Positions 1 through 5,940 of a DNA stretch of 9,475 bases are shown one piece after another. The notes under the pieces are model-generated. The model worked only from the letters and a program-made list of their open reading frames with translations, was not told where the DNA came from and made no database searches. Origin of the DNA: Acidobacteriota bacterium (GTDB lineage: Bacteria > Acidobacteriota > Vicinamibacteria > Vicinamibacterales > UBA2999). Made by a program: the position numbers and the translations under genes. The DNA lies in contig JADZBZ010000028.1 of assembly GCA_020851835.1 (NCBI GenBank), positions 1-9,475 of the forward strand, written 5' to 3'. Each line of letters opens with the position of its first letter. Position 1 is the first letter of the stretch.

Positions 1-590
1 AGGATGGCGCCGACCAGGCGCAGCAGGTCGGCACGCGACTCGCGGGCCTCTACTGCCTGGAACGCCGTCGCCGGCGCTTCGCGGATGTCCATCGTGTCTT
101 CCGGCACGATCGACATCAGACGGATCGAGATGGGGCGCAGGTTGTAGGTGAGGTCGCGTCCCTGAACGGCCTCGCCCCGGCCCACCTGGCTCTCGATGCG
201 GTAGGTGAGCTGGAGTTCGGGCACGTCCACATCGGCGCCGAAGGCGCCCTCGTTGATGAGGCGCAGCTGGTACTCGTACTGGAAGAAGCGCTTGCCGGGC
301 ACCCGCATGTCGGGCGCGTGCGACCCGCCGATCACCTCGAATGGCTCGAGCTGCACGACCGAGGGATCGAGCTTCGACTGGTCGGGCACGACCGTGGTCG
401 ACTGGGTCTCGACGACCTGGCAGGTGAGCGTCAGCCAGAAGGGTTCACCCGATCGTACGGCCGAGGTCGAGCTGCGCCACCAGCACGTGATGGGCTCCAC
501 CTCGACATTCACCAGATCCGGCTCCTGCGCCCACGCCGGCGCCGCGCCGATGAGCGCCGCCAGCACCACCACCGTCACCGCTCTCCTCAT
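1..590 (-). CDS. BatD-like exported protein, C-terminus beyond left edge
   Basis: Partial gene: 196 codons are visible and the frame is open to the left edge. The start is the ATG at 588-590, supported by an AGGAG Shine-Dalgarno sequence 5 nt upstream. The N-terminus is a clear Sec signal peptide: MRR, a hydrophobic stretch at residues 4-18, and an AWA|Q cleavage site after residue 21. The mature part looks all-beta, with a short strand rich in W and C (CWW at 36-38), a 'GEPFWLTL' strand at about 49-56, 'KRFFQYEYQLRLI' at 100-112, and 'PELQLTYRI' at 124-132. This resembles the beta-sandwich repeats of BatD/oxygen-tolerance-type proteins, in which 'sG.pf.l.v' segments recur. Residues 185-196 (ending LLRLVGAI) turn hydrophobic and may begin a membrane anchor. 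It follows the MoxR and DUF58 genes on the same strand, the standard place for a BatD-like partner. The family assignment rests on context plus fold-like features; the visible part lacks a decisive motif. Confidence 0.7.
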   Translation of the reverse strand, partial: MRRAVTVVVLAALIGAAPAWAQEPDLVNVEVEPITCWWRSSTSAVRSGEPFWLTLTCQVVETQSTTVVPDQSKLDPSVVQLEPFEVIGGSHAPDMRVPGKRFFQYEYQLRLINEGAFGADVDVPELQLTYRIESQVGRGEAVQGRDLTYNLRPISIRLMSIVPEDTMDIREAPATAFQAVEARESRADLLRLVGAI

Positions 591-593
591 TCG

Positions 594-600
594 CTCTCCT
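594..600 (-). promoter_or_regulatory. Ribosome binding site of the BatD-like gene
   Basis: The minus strand reads AGGAGAG here, followed by CGA and the ATG at 590. It is the best Shine-Dalgarno match in the left operon and fixes the start of the exported protein immediately before a signal peptide. The two upstream genes of the operon have no comparable site. Confidence 0.7.
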
Positions 601-606
601 GCCCTC

Positions 607-625
607 GTCGGGTTCAAGGCCCGAC
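607..625 (-). other. Small intercistronic inverted repeat
   Basis: A 6-bp perfect GC-rich stem (GTCGGG / CCCGAC) with a 7-nt loop lies in the 54-bp gap between the DUF58 stop and the ribosome binding site of the BatD-like gene. No T-tract follows it in the direction of transcription, so it is not a canonical intrinsic terminator. It could be an mRNA-processing or stabilising hairpin, or chance in GC-rich DNA. Confidence 0.25.
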
Positions 626-644
626 TCGTACCCGGAACGCTCGC

Positions 645-1568
645 TCACCGCTTCCGCCGCAACCTCCGCTCGTGCACCCATTCCAGCAGCGCGATGTCGA
701 ACGTGGTCTGGTCGGCGCTCACCCGCAGCACGTCCAGGCCCGCGTGGCGGGCCCGCTGTTCCACATCGTCCTGCCACGCCTTGACGCGGGTCTGCAGGCC
801 TTGCGCTTCGCGCCGCGACAGCAGGCGGGTCCGACCCGACTCCACGTCGAAGGCCTCGATCCAGCCCGACGACACCCGTGGCAGCTCGAAGGCGTACGAC
901 GCGTCGGCGATGACCACCACGACATCGTGCACGTTATTGGCGAGCACCAGTTCGCTCAGCACCGTGTCCACCTCCTCGAAGAGGAAGTCCGACACGACCG
1001 GCACCAGCGAGGTCTTCCGGGAGAAGCCGATGAGCGTGGCGCTGAGACTGCCGGCCACCTCGAGGTCCTGCAGCCCGCGTCCCTCCGCATACGCTTCGAG
1101 GCAGTGGATGACCTGTCCCTTGCCGATGCGGGGCCGCACGGCGCCAAGCCGGCCCGAACCGACGTCGAAAGTGACCAGGCCGATCGAGTCCTGGAAGAAC
1201 ACCGCCGACATACCGATGGTCGCGATCGCGCGCGCGATGATCACCGCAATCGGCACACCGTCCATCCCGCACCGCGTCGAGGCCGACCGGTCGGCGGCGA
1301 TGATCACGCCAGACGTGGTCGGTTGCTCGAACTCGCGGACGATGAGCGGGCTGAAGTTGGTGAGGGACGACTGCGCCCAGTCGATGGTTTCGAAGCGGTC
1401 GCCCGACTGCCAGTCGCGCAGCCCCACGAAATCGAAGCCCGTGCCGTGAAACAGGCTCGAGTGCTCGCCGGGCGTGAACTCGCGCATCCGCTTGAGGATG
1501 AGCAGTTCCACCTCGGTGATTTCCGAGAGGTTGATGAGCGGTTCGACGTCCTGCTCGCGCGTGCGCAT
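645..1568 (-). CDS. DUF58 family protein
   Basis: A 307-aa protein, the usual length for DUF58. The conserved core is visible: 'LRDWQSGDRFETIDW' at residues 50-64 corresponds to the family's Y.pGDd.R.IDW block, and 'VREFEQPTT' at 77-85 precedes a VWA-like strand carrying D93-R-S95-A-S97, a DxSxS metal-site (MIDAS-like) motif. A second strand, 'VPVVSDFLFEEVD' at 189-201, matches the 'vvvlSDf' step of VWA folds, and 'DVVVVIADASYAFELP' at 215-230 is the next strand. No signal peptide or membrane segment is seen, so it is probably cytoplasmic. DUF58 proteins are regularly encoded next to MoxR ATPases and Bat/VWA proteins and are thought to act with them in assembling or activating envelope proteins or metalloenzymes; the exact client is unknown. 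The chosen ATG (1566-1568) is the only in-frame start before the core and has no obvious Shine-Dalgarno sequence. It lies 55 bp after the MoxR stop. Confidence 0.9.
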   Translation of the reverse strand: MRTREQDVEPLINLSEITEVELLILKRMREFTPGEHSSLFHGTGFDFVGLRDWQSGDRFETIDWAQSSLTNFSPLIVREFEQPTTSGVIIAADRSASTRCGMDGVPIAVIIARAIATIGMSAVFFQDSIGLVTFDVGSGRLGAVRPRIGKGQVIHCLEAYAEGRGLQDLEVAGSLSATLIGFSRKTSLVPVVSDFLFEEVDTVLSELVLANNVHDVVVVIADASYAFELPRVSSGWIEAFDVESGRTRLLSRREAQGLQTRVKAWQDDVEQRARHAGLDVLRVSADQTTFDIALLEWVHERRLRRKR

Positions 1569-1586
1569 GGCTGCTGCTGCGGGGAT

Positions 1587-1607
1587 CTGGGGTTCGCCTG
1601 GGGTTCG
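1587..1607. repeat. 10-bp tandem direct repeat, 11-bp period
   Basis: The plus strand carries CTGGGGTTCG twice (1587-1596 and 1598-1607), separated by one C, inside the 55-bp gap between the MoxR and DUF58 genes. The spacing is about one helical turn, which would put both copies on the same DNA face. It could also be simple slippage. It occupies the position where a ribosome binding site for the DUF58 gene would be expected nearby, yet none is seen. Confidence 0.6.
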
Positions 1608-1623
1608 GCCCCGGGCGTTACTC

Positions 1624-2664
1624 CTAGGGTATCGCCACCCGCTCGATCACGTCCTTGATGACGGCGTCGGTGGTGAGCCCATGGCTGGCGGCATGGGGGC
1701 CGAGCCAGACGCGGTGCCCGAGCACGTACTGCGCCAGGTCCTGAATGTCCTCAGGATACACTTCGTCCCGCCGCCGCATCAGCAGCGCCCACACCTTGGC
1801 CAGACGGCCCCAGCAGATCATGGCGCGCGGCGAGGCGCCAAGGTCCACGCCCGTCTCCACCAGCTCGGACGCCGAGTGGATGCGCCAGTCGGTGTCCGGG
1901 TTGTACGGACGCGTGGTGGCCACTAGGCGCTGGATGTAGTCGCCCAGCCGATCGTGCAGGAAGACGTGCTCGGTGATCGCCGCGCGCAGCTGAATGATCC
2001 GCTCCTTGGCCATGAGCGGGTTCAGGCGGATGTGCTTGAAGTCGAAGTGCACCAGCTTGCGCTCTTCTTCGGCCGGCAGGTACCCGATGTTGACCATTAT
2101 CGCGAAGCGATCGGTCGCCGCTTCCGACAGCGGAAAGGTGCCCTGGCCGAGCTCCACCGGATTCATGGTGGCGATGGCGAAGTTGAACGCCGGCAGTTCG
2201 TAGGTGGTCTTGCCGACGGTCACCGTGCGGTCCTGCAGGCCTTCGAGGAAGGCGCTCTGCGACTTGAGAGGAATGCGGTTGATCTCGTCCAGCAGGATGA
2301 CTTCGGCCTCGGCCAGCGGCCCGAACTCGGTGATGAGCTCGCCCGTGGCGGGGTTGATCATCTGGAAGCCCACCACCTCGGTGGGCTGCATGTCGGCGCG
2401 GCCCTGGATGCGCGCGAACTTGGCGTTGCTGATGGCGGCGAGAATGACCCCGAAGAACGTCTTGCCGACACCAGGCACCCCCCGCAGCAGGAGGTTGCCC
2501 GAATTTACCTGGCGCTGCTCCTTCTTGTCGTAGGTGGTGGGGATCTCCGACAGCAGGACGACATTGGCGAGCACCTTCGGCAGGTCGTAGCCGACGAGGG
2601 CCTTGCCGCCTTCCGCGATGATGGCCTCGTGGAAGGCGATGGTTTCTTCGAGGTCTGGATGCAC
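1624..2664 (-). CDS. MoxR-family AAA+ ATPase
   Basis: A 346-aa cytoplasmic ATPase with all MoxR landmarks. Walker A is GVPGVGKT at residues 62-69, slightly off the usual GPPGTGKT. Then come 'RIQGRADMQPTEVVG' at 85-99, Walker B VILLDE at 122-127, 'INRIPLKSQSAFLEGLQD' at 128-145, sensor 1 ATMNP at 165-169, the QGTFPLSEAATDRF block at 174-187 (R186 is the presumed arginine finger) and sensor 2 GASPRA at 276-281 in the C-terminal lid. The family couples ATP hydrolysis to chaperone-like maturation of partner proteins, typically with VWA-domain proteins. It is first in a minus-strand operon with DUF58 and a BatD-like protein. The start is GTG (2662-2664); no other in-frame start lies upstream, and there is no Shine-Dalgarno sequence. 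A TACTAT box ends 8 nt before the GTG, so the mRNA may be leaderless. The specific client cannot be told from sequence. Confidence 0.95.
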   Translation of the reverse strand: MHPDLEETIAFHEAIIAEGGKALVGYDLPKVLANVVLLSEIPTTYDKKEQRQVNSGNLLLRGVPGVGKTFFGVILAAISNAKFARIQGRADMQPTEVVGFQMINPATGELITEFGPLAEAEVILLDEINRIPLKSQSAFLEGLQDRTVTVGKTTYELPAFNFAIATMNPVELGQGTFPLSEAATDRFAIMVNIGYLPAEEERKLVHFDFKHIRLNPLMAKERIIQLRAAITEHVFLHDRLGDYIQRLVATTRPYNPDTDWRIHSASELVETGVDLGASPRAMICWGRLAKVWALLMRRRDEVYPEDIQDLAQYVLGHRVWLGPHAASHGLTTDAVIKDVIERVAIP

Positions 2665-2672
2665 GATGGCGA

Positions 2673-2678
2673 ATAGTA
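2673..2678 (-). promoter_or_regulatory. Candidate -10 box of the MoxR operon
   Basis: The minus strand reads TACTAT, matching the TANNNT form of a -10 element, within a locally AT-rich patch in otherwise very GC-rich DNA. It lies 8 nt before the GTG start, so transcription would begin at or next to the start codon. No good TTGACA-like -35 is seen at the expected distance. This is inferred from pattern and position only. Confidence 0.4.
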
Positions 2679-2686
2679 CTAAAGAA

Positions 2687-2698
2687 CGCGCCGGCGCG
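2687..2698. promoter_or_regulatory. 12-bp perfect palindrome in the divergent promoter region
   Basis: CGCGCCGGCGCG is fully self-complementary and sits just upstream of the candidate -10 of the MoxR operon, in the spacer between -10 and -35. The position would suit a repressor site. However, palindromes made only of G and C are frequent in DNA of this composition, so function is uncertain. Confidence 0.25.
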
Positions 2699-2754
2699 GA
2701 CGAGACCGCCGCGGGCAGGTCCGGCCGTGGTATTCAGCCGTGCAGCCGCGCGGG

Positions 2755-2760
2755 TAAGAT
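2755..2760 (+). promoter_or_regulatory. Candidate -10 box of the lipoprotein gene, leaderless
   Basis: TAAGAT (TANNNT form) is followed by six bases and then the ATG at 2767. A start of transcription about 7 nt downstream of the hexamer would fall on the A of the start codon. There is no Shine-Dalgarno sequence between the box and the ATG. No convincing -35 is visible. Confidence 0.4.
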
Positions 2761-2766
2761 ACCGGC

Positions 2767-3669
2767 ATGCCTCGTCGTTCGTCGCTGACGGGTTTCATCG
2801 GTGCCATCGTGGCCGTGGCCGCTGCCTGTGGTGGGGGCACGGAACCCGCCGAGCCAGCCTCCCAGGCGCCGGTGTTCAAGCCCATCGACCCGTCACTGGT
2901 CGCCGGTATCTTCAGCCAACCAGCAGGGGCCAGCCGCTGGGCCGGGGTGTTGCCGTGCGCCGACTGCGCCGGTATCCGCACCGAGCTGATGCTGCTGCAG
3001 GACCCAGCCTCCGGCGAGCCGCAGACTTACGAGCTCGAGGAGACCTACTTGGGCTCGATGAGCAGCGACGGCGAGAAGGCAGTCACGAGCCGGGGCAAGT
3101 GGTCCATCGCGAAGGGTACGCCCGAGGACCCCGGCGCGACCGTCTATCGCCTCGACGGAGACAACGCCGCCGCCGCGCGTCGCTTCGAGAAAGTAAGCGA
3201 GCAGGAACTGCGCCAGATCGACAGGGACGGCCGCCGCATCGCGTCCGACCTCAACTACGTCCTGACGCGGGTCCCCGACGTGCCCGTCCTGTCGTTTCCC
3301 GCGCCGCCTTCCGCACCGCCCCCAACGCAGGCCGGGGCCACCGCGCCGGGTGAGTCCGACCCGGCGGCGATGGTTACCGACCTGGCCGCAGGCTGGCCCA
3401 TCAACCTGCGGATCGGCCAGCGGATGACGGCCCGGCTGACCGCCGACCGAGCCGCCGGCGCGCAGTGGTCTCTGCGCACGGGCTTGGAGGGCGGCGTGGT
3501 CGCCTCCGACGGCGTCGCGGCGTACGAGGCCATACCGGGCGGCGGCGGCATCGAGGTGTTCCGATTCAAGGCCGTCAAGTCCGGCAGCACCACCTTGACC
3601 TTCGAACTCAAGAAGCCCGGCGACGCCGCGGCGAGCCGTCAGGTGAGTTATCCGGTCACGGTGCAGTAA
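2767..3669 (+). CDS. Lipoprotein with NlpE-like and chagasin (I42)-like domains
   Basis: A 300-aa protein with a lipoprotein signal: MPRR, a hydrophobic stretch at 9-20, and lipobox VAAAC with Cys21 as the lipidated residue. It is expected to be exported and membrane-anchored. Residues about 50-168 resemble the N-terminal NlpE domain: 'WAGVLPCADCAGIRTELML' at 58-76 carries the CxxC pair (Cys64, Cys67), and 'YELEETYLG' and 'GKWSIAKG' follow as in NlpE lipocalin-like barrels. NlpE is known as an envelope and copper stress sensor in enterobacteria. A Pro/Ala-rich linker spans about 169-207. Residues about 210-300 resemble chagasin-type (MEROPS I42) cysteine-protease inhibitors: 'AAGAQWSL' at 229-236 at the first loop, a Gly-rich loop at 258-261, then 'FRFKAVKSGSTTLTFEL' at 265-281. 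The third loop (RPW in inhibitors) is KPG here, so inhibitory activity is doubtful. It is divergent from the MoxR operon and 20 bp before the kinase gene. Confidence 0.85.
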   Translation: MPRRSSLTGFIGAIVAVAAACGGGTEPAEPASQAPVFKPIDPSLVAGIFSQPAGASRWAGVLPCADCAGIRTELMLLQDPASGEPQTYELEETYLGSMSSDGEKAVTSRGKWSIAKGTPEDPGATVYRLDGDNAAAARRFEKVSEQELRQIDRDGRRIASDLNYVLTRVPDVPVLSFPAPPSAPPPTQAGATAPGESDPAAMVTDLAAGWPINLRIGQRMTARLTADRAAGAQWSLRTGLEGGVVASDGVAAYEAIPGGGGIEVFRFKAVKSGSTTLTFELKKPGDAAASRQVSYPVTVQ

Positions 3670-3678
3670 GCTGCCGCC

Positions 3679-3683
3679 GAGGA
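3679..3683 (+). promoter_or_regulatory. Ribosome binding site deciding a CTG start for the kinase
   Basis: GAGGA lies 10 nt after the lipoprotein stop and 6 nt before the CTG at 3690. No ATG, GTG or TTG exists in the kinase frame between the upstream overlap and the conserved N-terminal strand. The site is therefore the main sequence argument for initiation at CTG. Confidence 0.6.
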
Positions 3684-3689
3684 CACGCC

Positions 3690-4619
3690 CTGCCCGTTGA
3701 ACTCGTCTCCGTCGGCGAAGCATTCGAGGACCTCATCTTCCACGACCTCGCCCGCCTGCCGCGAGCCGGCGAAGAGCTGCGGACGCCGTCCTTCGCGCGT
3801 ACCTTCGGCGGCGGCGCGCTCATCTCCGCAGTGGCCGCGGCACGCCTGGGCGCCGAGGTAGAGGTCATCAGTGCTTTGCCCGAGGGCGCCGCCGCTCGGC
3901 TGGCGATGGAGAGAGTTGAGGTGCGCAACCTGCGCAAGGCCGGAGAGCCGCATGCCTTGTCGGTGGCGCTCTCCACGCGGCACGACCGCGCCTTCGTGAC
4001 GTTCGACGGCGCGAATGCCGGCCTCGAGGCGCGTCTGCTCGCCCGATTCTCTCGACGCCTGCCGCGCGCCAGGCACGTGCACGTCGCCATGGGCCCGCGT
4101 GACCTCCAGGCGTGGGCGGCGGTGCTCGCGCGCCTGCGCGCTCGCGGCGTCACCACGTCGTGGGACTTCGGCTGGCACGATGAACTGCCGCGCCGGCGCG
4201 GCTTCCGGACCCTGCTCGGCGCGCTCGACTGGGTGTTTGTCAACGAGGCGGAGGCGCGGCTGTACACCGCGGCCCGGACGATGACGGTGGCTGTGGCGCG
4301 GTGGAGAGGGCTGGCCCGCAACATCGTGGTGAAGCGCGGGCCGCTGGGCGCGATCGTCCTCGGGGCCGGCGCGGCGCCGCTGCGCGCGCCGGCGCCTCGG
4401 GTGACGGTGGTGGACACGACGGGCGCCGGCGACGCGTTCAACGGCGGCTTTCTCGCCGCCCTGGTGCGGGGCGCCCTCGTGGCCGATTGCCTCCGGGCCG
4501 GCGTCGTGCTTGGGAGCCTCTCGACGCGAGCGGCCGGAGGTCTCGACGCCCTGCCGCCCGCGGAGGAGGCGGCCGCCGCCTGCCGGTGGCCGTCCGCCAC
4601 GCGCGGAGCGCACAGATGA
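3690..4619 (+). CDS. PfkB-family carbohydrate kinase, probable CTG start
   Basis: A 309-aa ribokinase-fold (PfkB) kinase counted from CTG 3690; it would transfer phosphate from ATP to a sugar hydroxyl. The C-terminal signature DTTGAGDAFNGGF at residues 242-254 contains the anion hole and catalytic base Asp248. 'VFVNEAEARL' at 182-191 gives the NxxE metal/phosphate motif (N185, E188), and 'NIVVKRGPLGAIVL' at 211-224 is the usual strand-turn before the ATP site. N-terminally, 'VSVGEAFEDLIF' at 6-17 and the GGG at 40-42 with 'SAVAAARLGAEV' at 46-57 fit the substrate lid region, but the Asn usual in GGxxxN is Ile45, so the substrate may not be a standard ribose, fructose or adenosine type. The start is unusual: the only well-placed start codon is CTG with GAGGA 6 nt upstream. 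A GTG at 3465 in the same frame lies deep in the lipoprotein gene and adds an arginine-rich non-homologous tail. The stop overlaps the next start as ATGA, indicating translational coupling to the GH4 gene. Confidence 0.88.
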   Translation: MPVELVSVGEAFEDLIFHDLARLPRAGEELRTPSFARTFGGGALISAVAAARLGAEVEVISALPEGAAARLAMERVEVRNLRKAGEPHALSVALSTRHDRAFVTFDGANAGLEARLLARFSRRLPRARHVHVAMGPRDLQAWAAVLARLRARGVTTSWDFGWHDELPRRRGFRTLLGALDWVFVNEAEARLYTAARTMTVAVARWRGLARNIVVKRGPLGAIVLGAGAAPLRAPAPRVTVVDTTGAGDAFNGGFLAALVRGALVADCLRAGVVLGSLSTRAAGGLDALPPAEEAAAACRWPSATRGAHR

Positions 4620-5911
4620 AGCTGGCCGTCATTGGCGGCGCCGGCGTGCGCGTGCCGCTCTTGGTCAACGGCCTCGCCCGGGCCGAGCTGGGCATCGACG
4701 AGTTCGCGCTCTACGACCCCGATCAGCACCGGCTGCGGATCGTGGCCGACCTGGCGGCTCGGCGATCGGGCGCCGCCCGCGTCACGACCCACGCCATCCC
4801 GACGCCCGCCATTGACGGAGCCGCCTTCGTCATTACCAGCATTCGCGCCGGCGGCATCGAGGCACGCACGCGCGACGAACAGGCGGCCCTCGCCCTGGGC
4901 CTGGTCGGCCAGGAAACGGTGGGTCCCGGTGGCTTCGCCATGGCCGTCCGCAGCATCCCGGCGCTCGTGGCGTACGCGCGCGAGGTGATGCGTCTGGCCC
5001 CGGATGCCTGGATAATCAACTTCACCAACCCGGCCGGGCTCGTCACGCAGGCGCTCATCGCGGAAACCGGGGCCCGGGTGGTCGGCGTGTGCGACACGCC
5101 GGGCGAGGTGTTCCAGGAGGTGGCGCACGCGCTCGGCCAGCCCGCCGAGGCCTGCACGTTCGACTACGTCGGTCTCAATCACCTCGGCTTCATCCGCGAA
5201 GTCTGGTGGCGCGGCCGGCCGCAACTGGCCAGGCTCTGGGATGACGAGGCGACCCTGGCGAGGGTCTACCGGACGCCGCTCTTCTCGACCGCGCGGCTGC
5301 GCGACATCCGGTTGCTGCCGACCGAGTACGTCTTCTACTACGACTCGCCCGAGCGGGCCGTGGCCAACCTGCGCGCGGCGGGCGACACTCGCGGCGCCAT
5401 CATCAGCCGCCTGACGCGCGACCTGTTCGCCGACTTGGAGAAGGGCGTGGCCGATCCCGTGGCGCGCTACGAGGGCTATCTAGCCCAGCGCAGTGCCGGG
5501 TACATGCAACTCGAGTCCGGCGCCCCCGACGGTGCTGCCGCGCCCGCACCGTGGGCGCACCTCACGGGATACGACAAGATCGCCCTCCACACCATCCGCG
5601 GGATTGTGCACGACACCAACGCCATCATTCCGCTGAATGTCCTGAACCGCGGCAACATCCCGGAACTGGCCGACGACGATGTGATCGAGGCGCCGTGCAT
5701 CGTGACCGCCAGCGGCCCGCGGGCGCTGCACGTGGGCGCTCTGCCGCCGCAGGTGCGAGACCTGGTGGTACGGGTGAAGACCTTCGAGCGTGCGACCATC
5801 GAGGCGGTGCGCACGGGCACGCGCGAGTCCATGGTCGCGGCGCTGGCGCTCAACCCGCTGGTGCCTTCACAAGCCGCGGCTAGGCGGCTGGTCGAGGTCT
5901 TGTGCTTGTGA
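4616..5911 (+). CDS. GH4 family NAD/metal-dependent glycosidase, 6-phospho-beta-glucosidase-like
   Basis: A 431-aa protein, typical GH4 length. The N-terminal NAD-binding loop is GGAGVRVP at residues 7-14, with 'LYDPD' at 32-36 after the second strand. Family blocks follow: 'SIRAGGIEARTRDE' at 75-88, 'GLVGQETVGPGGFAMA' at 95-110, and 'NFTNPAGLVTQAL' at 135-147. The metal ligands Cys159 ('VGVCDTP') and His189 ('GLNHLGF') are present, a Tyr cluster at 238-242 is a candidate for the catalytic base, and 'NVLNRGNIPELADDDVIEAPC' spans 341-361. GH4 enzymes oxidise C3 of the glycone with NAD+ and eliminate the aglycone with Mn2+; the LicH/CelF branch, which this resembles, acts on 6-phospho-beta-glucosides in the cytoplasm. 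Other GH4 branches act on unphosphorylated alpha-glycosides, so the substrate is not certain. A PfkB kinase encoded directly upstream with a 4-bp overlap could supply the phosphate. GGAG at 4605-4608, 7 nt before the ATG, supports the start. Confidence 0.93.
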   Translation: MKLAVIGGAGVRVPLLVNGLARAELGIDEFALYDPDQHRLRIVADLAARRSGAARVTTHAIPTPAIDGAAFVITSIRAGGIEARTRDEQAALALGLVGQETVGPGGFAMAVRSIPALVAYAREVMRLAPDAWIINFTNPAGLVTQALIAETGARVVGVCDTPGEVFQEVAHALGQPAEACTFDYVGLNHLGFIREVWWRGRPQLARLWDDEATLARVYRTPLFSTARLRDIRLLPTEYVFYYDSPERAVANLRAAGDTRGAIISRLTRDLFADLEKGVADPVARYEGYLAQRSAGYMQLESGAPDGAAAPAPWAHLTGYDKIALHTIRGIVHDTNAIIPLNVLNRGNIPELADDDVIEAPCIVTASGPRALHVGALPPQVRDLVVRVKTFERATIEAVRTGTRESMVAALALNPLVPSQAAARRLVEVLCL

Positions 5912-5940
5912 GAGCCGAACCTGCCTCCACCTGAGTCGAC

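Noticed and set aside
205..1658. Two long plus-strand open frames (414 and 446 codons) opposite the BatD-like and DUF58 genes
   Set aside because: The translations are Ser/Arg- or His/Arg-rich without motifs, while the minus-strand frames carry a signal peptide and the DUF58 signature.
1954..2676. A 240-codon plus-strand frame opposite the MoxR gene
   Set aside because: Antisense to a complete set of AAA+ motifs; composition is that of a shadow frame.
3465..3689. An upstream GTG extension of the kinase reading frame
   Set aside because: It overlaps the end of the lipoprotein gene by about 200 bp and encodes an Arg/His-rich segment unlike any PfkB N-terminus; the CTG with its own ribosome binding site fits better.
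3656..5224. A 522-codon open frame on the minus strand across the kinase and GH4 genes
   Set aside because: Low-complexity Ala/Arg-rich translation, antisense to two genes with intact family motifs, and no domain seen.
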